Positions 27,190 to 35,833 of a DNA stretch of 64,000 nt are shown in pieces (position 1 is the stretch's first letter; each line of letters opens with the position of its first letter). Both the position numbers and the translations under genes were made by a program. The notes under the pieces are model-generated. The model ran no database searches. It had not been told where the DNA came from and saw only the letters and a list, made by a program, of their open reading frames with translations. The stretch comes from Cesiribacteraceae bacterium YIM B00369 (GTDB lineage Bacteria > Bacteroidota > Bacteroidia > Cytophagales > Cyclobacteriaceae). The stretch lies in assembly GCA_017948555.1 (NCBI GenBank), contig JAFMYY010000003.1:239682-303681 (forward strand), read 5' to 3'.

Positions 27190-28911
27190 TCACTGCAAAT
27201 TATAAGCATTACTGCCGGCCTGCTGTCCGGTCACGATCTGAGTTCCGGCATCCTGAAAATCATCTTTATCGAAGGTAACATTTTCAGTAAGCGGGCCCAG
27301 CACTTTTACCACCTGCTCCCGGCTGGTCCGGAAGGTAAAATTATCCACCTCCACATTCCTGCTGTTGTAAACCGTTAAAGCAGGCCCGTCATTATTTACA
27401 ATAACAGTTACATTTTCAAAATTAATATCATCTGAATCTATCATTGTAATACCATTCTTCGCTTCCAGCACTGCATTTTCCAGCTTTACATTTTTAAGAT
27501 TCATCTCCGGAAGCCCCTGAAAAAGGGCAGCCGTCTGAGAGCCGGTAGCCGTAATGTTCTTCATAAAGATATTCCTGAAAACGGGGGTTTCCTCTGTAAC
27601 GGGCACCAGTGTTTCGTCACGCTTTTCATCCTCCGCTCTTTCATCCTGTTCCAGTATAGGAGAATTTCCCTGATAGAACATATTAAAACGGATCGCTTCA
27701 GTAGGGATATTGATCATCTTAATATCTGAAATGTAAATATTTTCTACAATTCCTCCCCTGCCGCGGGTGCTCTTGAAGCGAAGGCCAACATCGGTACCCA
27801 TAAAGGTACAGTTCGATACATGCACATTCCGCACTCCACCCGACATTTCACTGCCTATAACAAAGCCACCATGCCCGTGATATACAATGTTGTTTTTCAC
27901 AATCACGTTCTCTGTCGCCATGCCCCGGCGGCGGCCATCTTCATTCTTGCCCGATTTAAAACATATTCCATCGTCGCCCACATCGAAGGTGTTATTATAA
28001 AGAAGTACGTTCTTACAGGATTCAAGGTCAATGCCATCGCCATTTTGTGCATACCAGGGGTTTCTTACGGTAAGGTTACGAATAATCACATCCTCACTCA
28101 TAAGGGGGTGCAGGTTCCATGCAGGTGAATTCTGGAAGGTTGGCCCATCCAGCAGCACTCTTTTACATTTTACCAGGCTCACCATTACAGGGCGGAGAAA
28201 ATCCTTTACCGTTTCAAATTCTTCTTTTGTTGAAAAGGGAGGAATATTGAAGTTAATGGTGGCTTCATGGCCCTTTTTCGATTCTTCAGTAGGAAACCAG
28301 GTAAGTCCGTCATCGCTCAGCACACCTCCCGATTCCACCACTTCCTTCCACTGCGATTCTGTCATTTTCCCTTTTTTCACAAACCGCCATGCATCGCCGG
28401 ACCCATCGAAAACACCTTCTCCTGTAAAGGCAATGTTTTCCACCTCCCTGGCATATATCGGGGACATGCACCGCCAGGTATCCAGCCCCTCAAAGCTGGT
28501 TTCCACGAGCGGATATTTGTCAAAATCATTGCTGAACTTTACCAGTGCACCTTTTTCGGTATGGATATTTACATTGCTCTTTAAAATTATTGGTCCGGTA
28601 AGCCAGATACCTGCAGGAATAATTACTCTTCCCCCTCCGTTTCCCGCCACCTCGCTGATAGCATCGGAGATTGCCTTCGAATTATCGGTAAGTCCGTCCC
28701 CTGCTGCGCCATGATCTTTTATATTAACCGTAAAATCGGGAAACCCGGTTTCAGCTACACGGGGCATATCAAACTCAATGTTCTCATAAATGCCTGCCAG
28801 TTCATCTGCAGGTGTATCTGTTACCGCCTGCTGCTGGCTCTGGCAGGAAAACTGCAATACTGCTGAAAGACTCAGCAAATAAGCCAGCGGGTTTATTAAA
28901 AAATTTCTCAT
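27190..28911 (-). CDS. GH28-family pectin hydrolase, lipoprotein
   Basis: Beta-helix hydrolase of 573 residues. The start at 28911 (MRNFLINPLAYLL) gives a clean lipoprotein signal (AVLQFSC), so a longer frame to 28971 is rejected. GH28 features: FTVNIKDHGAAGDGLTDN, GDGIDLESCKN (first motif is NGD rather than NTD), VGDDGICFKSG, GHGGFVIGSEMSGG and LRFKSTRGRGG. The catalytic Asp pair is kept. It is a clear paralogue of the gene at 29888; such NGD-type GH28s are often rhamnogalacturonan- or xylogalacturonan-directed or exo-acting, so the substrate is left open. An acetylesterase gene lies between the paralogues. Confidence 0.93.
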   Translation of the reverse strand: MRNFLINPLAYLLSLSAVLQFSCQSQQQAVTDTPADELAGIYENIEFDMPRVAETGFPDFTVNIKDHGAAGDGLTDNSKAISDAISEVAGNGGGRVIIPAGIWLTGPIILKSNVNIHTEKGALVKFSNDFDKYPLVETSFEGLDTWRCMSPIYAREVENIAFTGEGVFDGSGDAWRFVKKGKMTESQWKEVVESGGVLSDDGLTWFPTEESKKGHEATINFNIPPFSTKEEFETVKDFLRPVMVSLVKCKRVLLDGPTFQNSPAWNLHPLMSEDVIIRNLTVRNPWYAQNGDGIDLESCKNVLLYNNTFDVGDDGICFKSGKNEDGRRRGMATENVIVKNNIVYHGHGGFVIGSEMSGGVRNVHVSNCTFMGTDVGLRFKSTRGRGGIVENIYISDIKMINIPTEAIRFNMFYQGNSPILEQDERAEDEKRDETLVPVTEETPVFRNIFMKNITATGSQTAALFQGLPEMNLKNVKLENAVLEAKNGITMIDSDDINFENVTVIVNNDGPALTVYNSRNVEVDNFTFRTSREQVVKVLGPLTENVTFDKDDFQDAGTQIVTGQQAGSNAYNLQ

Positions 28912-28993
28912 TGCTCTTCGGTTTAAGTATCTGGCTGATAATCTCCTCCTGTGGCTATGCCGGCAACACAAGAGTTTGCTGCCATAGCCCCTT

Positions 28994-29800
28994 TTATTTA
29001 TTAGGTTTCAGGGATTGCATTCCTTTAAAAACCAGCCTTGCAACTTCCTCCGCCCCTTCGGGCTGAAAGTGGGTATTATCGCTCTGCCCCTCCGGGTAAG
29101 CCTCGTATTTGCCGGCAGGAAGATTCATGAAATAGTTTTGGGTCACATATTCTTTTCCCTTTGCAGTAAAATGATCAATGGAAAGCTGAGTCAGGTCTAT
29201 AAGCGGAACATTCAGCTCCTTCGCCACATCCTTTGCTGCCTGCGGATAATCGCCATGAACGTTTGACAGTTTACCTCCCTCCCAGGGGTAATTCCGGGCT
29301 ACAGGAGTAAGAATAATGGGAACAGCTCCCTTTTCCCTGCTTTGCTGAACATAGAACCGAAGGTATTGCTTATAAGCGGCTGTATTTGTATAGCGTTCAG
29401 GCTTGTTTTCTGCAGCATCGTTATGGCCAAACTGCATCATCACCACATCATTCTTTTGCAATGCCTTATAAACCTCCTCCCAGCGGCCCTCCTCAAAAAA
29501 GGTACGGGTACTCCTTCCGCCCCTGGCTTTGTCCACCACTATTACACTGTCGGCTTTAATAATATTCCTGATCTTCGAAAGGCTGTCGGAGCTCATGAAG
29601 GGCTGAAATACCTGCCCCCAGCCTGCAAGCGGGTACCTAGTTTTCATATAATCTTTTCCTTCTTCGTAATTATTGGCATAATCTGCCATTGTGGAATCTC
29701 CGATAAGGAATACCCGCACTGGTTTTTTCTTTTGTAGCCGGAAAGACATACCGGCCGTACAAAGGAGCAATAGCGCAATGGCAATGATTCTTTTATTCAT
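28994..29800 (-). CDS. Rhamnogalacturonan acetylesterase-type SGNH hydrolase, second copy
   Basis: 268-residue SGNH/CE12-like esterase with an N-terminal signal (IIAIALLLLCTAGMS). Blocks: VFLIGDSTMADY (Ser), RGGRSTRTF (Gly), VMMQFGHND (Asn), SDNTHFQPEGA (Asp, His). Lies between two GH28 paralogues, which suggests a cassette that deacetylates and hydrolyses a pectin backbone. It is a paralogue of the gene at 19143 but diverged in the middle region, so the two may prefer different acetyl positions; that last point is inference. Confidence 0.92.
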   Translation of the reverse strand: MNKRIIAIALLLLCTAGMSFRLQKKKPVRVFLIGDSTMADYANNYEEGKDYMKTRYPLAGWGQVFQPFMSSDSLSKIRNIIKADSVIVVDKARGGRSTRTFFEEGRWEEVYKALQKNDVVMMQFGHNDAAENKPERYTNTAAYKQYLRFYVQQSREKGAVPIILTPVARNYPWEGGKLSNVHGDYPQAAKDVAKELNVPLIDLTQLSIDHFTAKGKEYVTQNYFMNLPAGKYEAYPEGQSDNTHFQPEGAEEVARLVFKGMQSLKPNK

Positions 29801-29887
29801 GGAATGGAAATTTTATATTTCAAAGTTCTTTCGGCACCAATTTAACTTTCCAAAAGTTTAAAACTTTTGGAAAGTTACCTCCCTTGC

Positions 29888-31618
29888 TTAGTTCAGGCTA
29901 ACTGCACTGCCATTCAGCTCCTTACCTTTATAAACCTGTGCACCTGCGTTTGTAAAGCTGCCTTTATCAAGCTGGATATTTCCTGATTTCTGCCCCAGAA
30001 CCTTAACCACAGGCTCCTGACTGTTCTTATAAGCAAGACCTTTTACATCTACATTTTTGCTGTTGTAGATAATAAGTGCAGGACCATCTTCCGCCAGAAT
30101 AGTAACGTTCTTAAAAGTAATGGCATCGGAATCGATCATGGTAATTCCCTTTTCTGTCTCAAGTATTGAATTCTCCAGGCTTACATTCTGAAGGCTCATT
30201 TCCGGAAGCCCCTGGAAAAAAGCTGCTGTATTGGAACCTGTAACTGTAATATTTTTCATATAGATATTCCGGAACGAAGGAGTTTCTTCGGTTACAGGCA
30301 CCATCTCCTGGCCGGTCTGCACACCTGACTCGTCTCCTTCTTCAGGAATAGGCGATTTGCCACCATAGAACATGTTAAAGCGTATAGCTTCGGTAGGGAT
30401 GTTGATCATATCAATATTGGAAATCCAGATATTTTCAACCACACCGCCACGACCGCGGGTACTCTTAAAGCGAAGCCCAACATCCGTACCCATAAAAGTA
30501 CAGTTAGATACATGCACATTACGTACTCCACCCGACATTTCACTGCCTATTACAAAACCTCCGTGCCCGTGGTACACCACATTGTTCTTCACAATTACGT
30601 TTTCTGTAGGAATTCCCCTGTCACGGCCATCTTTATCCTTACCGGATTTAAAGCAGATGGCATCGTCGCCAACATCGAAGCTGCTGTTATACACCAGCGC
30701 ATTTTTGCAGGACTCCAGGTCAAGGCCATCGCCATTCTGTGAGAACCATGGGTTCCTTACCGTAATATTCCTGATGGTAATATCCTCGCACATGAGCGGG
30801 TGGATGTTCCATGCCGGAGAGTTCTGGAAGGTAGGGCCATCCAGCAGCACTTTTTTACACTCCACCAGGCTTACCATTACAGGGCGGAAATACTCTTTGA
30901 TGGCTTCATAATCTGCTTTTGTCGCCAGCTGAGGAACATTAGTATTACTCATGGTTGCTCCTTTTTTCGATGCTTCGGTAGGGTACCATATTCTTCCATC
31001 ATCACTCAGTACACCTCCCGATTTCAGCAGGCTTTTCCACTGCGAGTCTGTCATTTTCGATTTTTTAACCGGTCTCCATGCACCGCCTGAGCCATCAAAA
31101 ACACCATCTCCGGTAAAGGCAATATTTTCAAGCCCTTTGCCATAAATTGGCGACATACAACGCCAGGTATTTAAGCCTTCGAAGCTGGTTTCAATGAGCG
31201 GGTAATCATCAAAATCATCGCTGAAAATGACCATAGCCCCTTTTTCAGTATGAATGTTAATGTTGCTCTTCAGCACTATTGGCCCTGTAAGCCACAGTCC
31301 CCGTGGTATTACAACCCTTCCGCCTCCTTTAGCCACAACGGCATCGATTGCATCAGCAATTGCTTTTGTGTTTTTCGTTTTGCCATCTCCTGTGGCGCCA
31401 AAATCTGTTATGCTTACTGAGTAATCTGCAAATTCCGGCTCTGCCACACGGGGCATATCAAACTCAATATTATCGTAAATGCCTTCTGCATCTGCAGAGG
31501 CGGCAGACACGGTAGCCTCACTTCCTGTAATTACCACTGGCTGGCTTTGGCAGGCAAATTGTAAACTCCCTGCCAGGGCCAGCATAACAGCCAGCCGCAT
31601 TGATATTATTTTTTTCAT
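29888..31618 (-). CDS. GH28-family pectin hydrolase, lipoprotein, paralogue
   Basis: 576-residue GH28 beta-helix lipoprotein (signal MRLAVMLALAGSLQFAC). Motifs match the gene at 27190: YSVSITDFGATGDGKTKNT, NGDGLDLESCKN, VGDDAICFKSG, GHGGFVIGSEMSGG, LRFKSTRGRGG. Whole blocks are nearly identical between the two, pointing to duplication together with the intervening acetylesterase region. Part of the minus-strand run from DUF4861 (38565) down to 27190. Confidence 0.93.
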   Translation of the reverse strand: MKKIISMRLAVMLALAGSLQFACQSQPVVITGSEATVSAASADAEGIYDNIEFDMPRVAEPEFADYSVSITDFGATGDGKTKNTKAIADAIDAVVAKGGGRVVIPRGLWLTGPIVLKSNINIHTEKGAMVIFSDDFDDYPLIETSFEGLNTWRCMSPIYGKGLENIAFTGDGVFDGSGGAWRPVKKSKMTDSQWKSLLKSGGVLSDDGRIWYPTEASKKGATMSNTNVPQLATKADYEAIKEYFRPVMVSLVECKKVLLDGPTFQNSPAWNIHPLMCEDITIRNITVRNPWFSQNGDGLDLESCKNALVYNSSFDVGDDAICFKSGKDKDGRDRGIPTENVIVKNNVVYHGHGGFVIGSEMSGGVRNVHVSNCTFMGTDVGLRFKSTRGRGGVVENIWISNIDMINIPTEAIRFNMFYGGKSPIPEEGDESGVQTGQEMVPVTEETPSFRNIYMKNITVTGSNTAAFFQGLPEMSLQNVSLENSILETEKGITMIDSDAITFKNVTILAEDGPALIIYNSKNVDVKGLAYKNSQEPVVKVLGQKSGNIQLDKGSFTNAGAQVYKGKELNGSAVSLN

Positions 31619-31745
31619 TTCTTTTTTTTATTTATGCCTTCCCGGGTTCCGGAGCTGTTAAAGGATCTTATCCGGACAGGTGCCGGAAACAAAAAGACTT
31701 ACATTTAAATATATGCTGCCTTACAAGCTGCTACACAGTTAATAT

Positions 31746-33407
31746 TTACTTTGTTATTCTGAACCAATCGTAATTGGCATAGCCTGAATCGTTGATTTTA
31801 TCTTCTCTGAGAGCAAAAATTCCCACTTTAGCTCCAATCCAGCGCCCTGGCACTGCGTTTAAAACATCTCCCACCTTCTTAAAGCGCTTACCATTTTCAC
31901 TATAGCTGAACTGGCATTTAGCTCCTTTCGATACTTCCACCCTGAAATACAATTCCTCAGGATTTACCTTTCCAATAATCTGCTCCTTTTCCACACCTCC
32001 CGTACGGGCATTATCAGTAACGGTATTGTAGGTAAGGTAAGTACCATCTTCTTTGCTTACCACTGAAAGGTATGCATAGTTCTCCCCCATCACGATTAAA
32101 CCTGTACGCTCATTTTTCAGCTTATCACTCGGGTGGAAACTGAATTTGGTTGTAGCAGTAAACTCTTCAGCAGGAAACTTCTGCAGCAAAAGGTTGGGCA
32201 CATTCCAGATGTTCTTATCTCCCTCCGGTTTCTGTTCGGTAAACAGGCGCAGTACACCTTCGGGTCCGGTATTAAAAGCCCAGACAGGCTTAGGGTTTGC
32301 ATGCCACTGCCACTGCAGGCCGAGTGTATTACTATTAAATTCATCCGATTCAACCGGAGTTTCTATAGGATAGGTCTTACCAACATTTGGTTTTTTATAG
32401 GTCATAACCGGCTGGCCAACACCATCACCATCTTTGTCTTCTCCTATTACAGGCCAGTCATTTACCCATTTTACAGGCTGCATATGTACAATTCTTCCGT
32501 ACGCATCCTTATCCTGAAAATGCAGGAACCAGTTTTCTCCGTTCTCAAGTTCAATCAGCGCTCCCTGGTGCGGACCATTTATATCGGTATCTCCCTGAGC
32601 AAGTACAATGCGGTCTTCATAAGGGCCATACACATTTTTGGAACGGAGCACTACCTGCCAGCCGGTTGATACTCCTCCCCCCGGTGCAAAAATGTAATAG
32701 TACCCGTTGCGCTTGTAAAACTTAGTTCCTTCTATGGTTGGGTGGTCCTTGTGCCCATCGAAAACCATTACTCCCGAACTTATTACTTTGGTAGCCTCCG
32801 GATTCATTTCTTTCACCACAAGCACACTTTTTATACCTGCACGGCTACCTGCGTAGGCATGGGATAAATAGGCTTTGCCGTCATCGTCCCACAGGGGAGC
32901 GGGATCAATAAGCCCTTTTCCTTCTTCCATAAGCACCGGGGCATCCCACTTCCCTGCCGGATCTTTGGTTTTTACCATGTAAATACCAAAATCAGGATCT
33001 CCATAAAAGATATAGAACTCACCATTATGGTGGCGGATGGCTGGAGCCCACACGCCATTTCCATGCTGTGGCTTTGAAAAATGCTCAAAAGGAGGCTGGC
33101 GGTCAAGCGCATAATTAATCAGCTTCCAGTTAACAAGGTCTTTGGAATGCAATATTGGCAAACCCGGAATTGCATTAAAGCTTGAGGCAGTCATATAAAA
33201 ATCATCCCCCACTCTTACCACATCCGGGTCGGAATAGTCGGAATGCAACACAGGGTTTTTATAAGTGCCATCCCCCTGGTCCGACACCCAGACTTTTGAT
33301 ACATAAGGGGATTTTTGTTCATTCCCTTTCTGGGCAAGGCAGGAGGTGCCAATAAACATGAAAAATAAGGCTATATAAAATTCAGGAAACAGATTATTAC
33401 GAATCAT
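31746..33407 (-). CDS. GH43 glycoside hydrolase with C-terminal beta-sandwich
   Basis: Inverting hydrolase of 553 residues, probably an arabinosidase, xylosidase or galactosidase that trims pectin side chains or xylogalacturonan. Signal peptide ends near SCLAQ. The five-blade propeller shows YSDPDVVRVGDDFYMTAS (catalytic base Asp), GLIDPAPLWDDDGKAYLSHA, and PTIEGTKFYKRNGYYYIF (catalytic acid Glu). A C-terminal concanavalin-like domain (about 350-553, ending YANYDWFRITK) is the GH43 C2/DUF1349-type module. The sequence resembles GH43_12-like members, a guess from memory of motifs. It sits between CE8 and GH28. Confidence 0.93.
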   Translation of the reverse strand: MIRNNLFPEFYIALFFMFIGTSCLAQKGNEQKSPYVSKVWVSDQGDGTYKNPVLHSDYSDPDVVRVGDDFYMTASSFNAIPGLPILHSKDLVNWKLINYALDRQPPFEHFSKPQHGNGVWAPAIRHHNGEFYIFYGDPDFGIYMVKTKDPAGKWDAPVLMEEGKGLIDPAPLWDDDGKAYLSHAYAGSRAGIKSVLVVKEMNPEATKVISSGVMVFDGHKDHPTIEGTKFYKRNGYYYIFAPGGGVSTGWQVVLRSKNVYGPYEDRIVLAQGDTDINGPHQGALIELENGENWFLHFQDKDAYGRIVHMQPVKWVNDWPVIGEDKDGDGVGQPVMTYKKPNVGKTYPIETPVESDEFNSNTLGLQWQWHANPKPVWAFNTGPEGVLRLFTEQKPEGDKNIWNVPNLLLQKFPAEEFTATTKFSFHPSDKLKNERTGLIVMGENYAYLSVVSKEDGTYLTYNTVTDNARTGGVEKEQIIGKVNPEELYFRVEVSKGAKCQFSYSENGKRFKKVGDVLNAVPGRWIGAKVGIFALREDKINDSGYANYDWFRITK

Positions 33408-33481
33408 CTAAATAAATTTATTAACAGGTTATATTATTTATTTTTTTAACCAGGGGAATATCGGGAAATACCCTATATTGA

Positions 33482-34489
33482 TTATTTACCGGCAGTATTT
33501 GCTGCAGGCTCCGGTACCCAGCCGTTAAAAATATTTTCAAGGGTATATTTCTGCAGCTCACTTTCTGTTAAGCGGTGCGCCCAGGCCACTCTTGCTTCAG
33601 GCTTTGCGCCCGGGCCTTTTGATCCATATTCAGCATAGAAGGTGGTCTTTTCTGCTTCCGGCTTATTCCAGTTATGCCATCCTTCAGGCTTAATATGGTC
33701 GCCCAGGTAGCAGTTAATAAAAACAGTTTTTGCATGAGGCCGCCACGGCCTGCCTAAGTAGTAGGTATTCTTTTTTGCATTGCCGGTAATGCGGCAGTTT
33801 ATAAATACAAAACCATAAGGTGTACCCTCTGTGGTGGAGGCAGCGGTTATGTAGCTGCTGCCTTCCTTGCAGAAAATCTCACAATTTTCAAAAACAGCAG
33901 TGGACCAGCCAAAAATGAAATCGGTGGTACCTTCGATATAGCAATTCTTATAGTATTGCCGGCTGTTCTCCCCGTGCGGATACAGGGTGTCCTGGTTCCC
34001 GAGGAACCGGCAATTAGCAAATGTTACCTTATCACCGTCTACCCGCACAGCTACCGCCTGCCCCACCTGGCCGGCAGAATTTTCAAAAGTAATATTCTCT
34101 GCCGAAAAATTATCGCCAAACACATAGAAACTGGTTGATCCTGTAGTACCTTTTTCCTCCCCGAAAATGTTCTTTTTAGAGGCAAAATCGTCGTGGGTAA
34201 GGATGGTCTTCTCTACCTGCTCACCAATAAAGCGTACATTAGTTTTAGAAGCAGGCAATACCAGTTTTTCCTTATAAACTCCATTCTTTATAAAAATGGC
34301 AGTTGTATTTTTTCTGAAATCAGGAACAGCCATAATGGCTTCCTGCACCGTTTTAAAATTTCCACTTCCGTCTTTTGCCACTACAAAATCATACTTCTGC
34401 GCCTTTAATCCGGTATGGAAAAGACACAGAAGCATTATTATGGAAAAGAAAAGGAGCTTTTCTTTCACTATCATATTACAGTTAGTCAT
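33482..34489 (-). CDS. Pectin methylesterase (CE8)
   Basis: Removes methyl esters from homogalacturonan so that lyases and GH28 can act, 335 residues. The signal peptide (LLFFSIIMLLCLFHTGLKAQ) fits either the ATG at 34489, which directly abuts the upstream stop, or the ATG at 34474. CE8 motifs: VAKDGSGNFKTVQEAI, GQAVAVR, NQDTLY (Asp), TDFIFG (nucleophile Asp) and YLGRPWRP. No lipobox, so periplasmic or secreted. It directly follows GH105, indicating coupled translation. Confidence 0.96.
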   Translation of the reverse strand: MTNCNMIVKEKLLFFSIIMLLCLFHTGLKAQKYDFVVAKDGSGNFKTVQEAIMAVPDFRKNTTAIFIKNGVYKEKLVLPASKTNVRFIGEQVEKTILTHDDFASKKNIFGEEKGTTGSTSFYVFGDNFSAENITFENSAGQVGQAVAVRVDGDKVTFANCRFLGNQDTLYPHGENSRQYYKNCYIEGTTDFIFGWSTAVFENCEIFCKEGSSYITAASTTEGTPYGFVFINCRITGNAKKNTYYLGRPWRPHAKTVFINCYLGDHIKPEGWHNWNKPEAEKTTFYAEYGSKGPGAKPEARVAWAHRLTESELQKYTLENIFNGWVPEPAANTAGK

Positions 34490-35734
34490 TTAATTGGCGG
34501 CTGCTGAATTCCCTTTCAGTTCTTCGTAATGAAGCGAAGCCATAATAAAAGGACCTACCCCTTTAGGATCATTATGGCGCTTTGGCTCGTTAATATAGTA
34601 CTGGTAGGTGCCATCGCGGTAAGGGTTACCGCCAAGGCCTGCAACCGCACAAACATTAGTTATGCTGATAGTACCATCTTCATTTTCTTTGATAAAGTTT
34701 TCCAGGATACCTTCATAACCTTTAACCCCCACCTGCTGGTATTTCTGGTCGATGTAGCCTTTTTCACTGCCTTTTAACAGAAAATAGGTAAACATACTTG
34801 AAGCAGAGGCTTCAAGGTAATTCCCTTCTCTTCCTCCCTGGTCCACTACCTGCCACCAGACACCTGATTCCGTATCCTGATGTGTTTCAATGGCTTCTGC
34901 CATATTCTTTGCCACCTGTATAACTTCTCCCCTGCCCGGGTGGTCCTGAGGAATATAATCAAGTGCATCCACAACAGCCATTGATAGCCAGCCCATTGCT
35001 CTGCCCCACACATTGGGCGACAGACCTGTTACAGGATCAGCCCATTTTTGCTCCTTGCTCTCATCCCAGCCATGGTAAAACACTTTCTCTTTTTCGCTCC
35101 AGGTGTACTTATTAATAAGCCTGAACTGGTTTACCACATCATCGAATAAAGCAGGCTCATTAAACTCTGCGGCATATTGGGCAAGAAACGGGGCACCCAT
35201 ATAAAGGCCGTCGAGCCACATTTGGTGTGGGTACACCTTTTTATGCCAGAAGCCGCCTTCAGAAGTACGTGGGTGCTTGCGCATCTGGTCGCGAAGTTCT
35301 TCTATAGCAAGCCGGTACTTTTCTTCGCCTGTTTCCTTGTAAAGTTCTATAAGGAATTTACCGGGGTTTACACGGTCAATATTATAATCTGTTTTTTTGT
35401 AGGTTTTAATTTCGCCATTTTCGTTAATCATGAAATCGGCAAAGTTTTTTATGTATTCCAGGTACTTCTCATCATCAGTACGCTCATACACTTTTTCTAA
35501 GGCCGTCATCATCAGCCCGTGGGTATACTCCCATTTTGGCTTTTCGTTAAAGTCAATCGTCCAGCCTTCCGGGTTCCTTTGCATGTCGGAGGCAGCCATC
35601 CATGCTGAATAAGGCTTCTCATTTTCTTCTGCCGCCACACCTGCATCAGTTGCTTCTGAAGAGGATTTTCCGGAACTACAGGCAGCCATGGCACACATGG
35701 CCAGCAATGGCATTACATATCTGGTAATCTTCAT
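34490..35734 (-). CDS. GH105 unsaturated uronyl hydrolase, lipoprotein
   Basis: Removes the 4,5-unsaturated uronic acid that lyases leave at the non-reducing end of oligosaccharides; its product feeds KduI after spontaneous rearrangement. 414 residues from ATG 35734; a TTG eight codons upstream is less likely because the lipobox (AMAAC) then follows a normal signal. Alpha6/alpha6 barrel motifs: HQMWLDGLYMGAPFLAQYA (catalytic Asp), VWGRAMGWLSMAVVD, YLEASASSMFTYFLLKG. The family includes unsaturated rhamnogalacturonyl hydrolases (YteR type) and the context favours that. It shares its 3' end with the CE8 start. Confidence 0.94.
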   Translation of the reverse strand: MKITRYVMPLLAMCAMAACSSGKSSSEATDAGVAAEENEKPYSAWMAASDMQRNPEGWTIDFNEKPKWEYTHGLMMTALEKVYERTDDEKYLEYIKNFADFMINENGEIKTYKKTDYNIDRVNPGKFLIELYKETGEEKYRLAIEELRDQMRKHPRTSEGGFWHKKVYPHQMWLDGLYMGAPFLAQYAAEFNEPALFDDVVNQFRLINKYTWSEKEKVFYHGWDESKEQKWADPVTGLSPNVWGRAMGWLSMAVVDALDYIPQDHPGRGEVIQVAKNMAEAIETHQDTESGVWWQVVDQGGREGNYLEASASSMFTYFLLKGSEKGYIDQKYQQVGVKGYEGILENFIKENEDGTISITNVCAVAGLGGNPYRDGTYQYYINEPKRHNDPKGVGPFIMASLHYEELKGNSAAAN

Positions 35735-35833
35735 TTTGGAAATATTTCTTATTAACAAATACTTTGTTTTCTATTTATTAAAAGCTCTTTTGTAAGAGCG
35801 GTAAACCAAAGGTATTCCCTGTTTAGCATTCAC

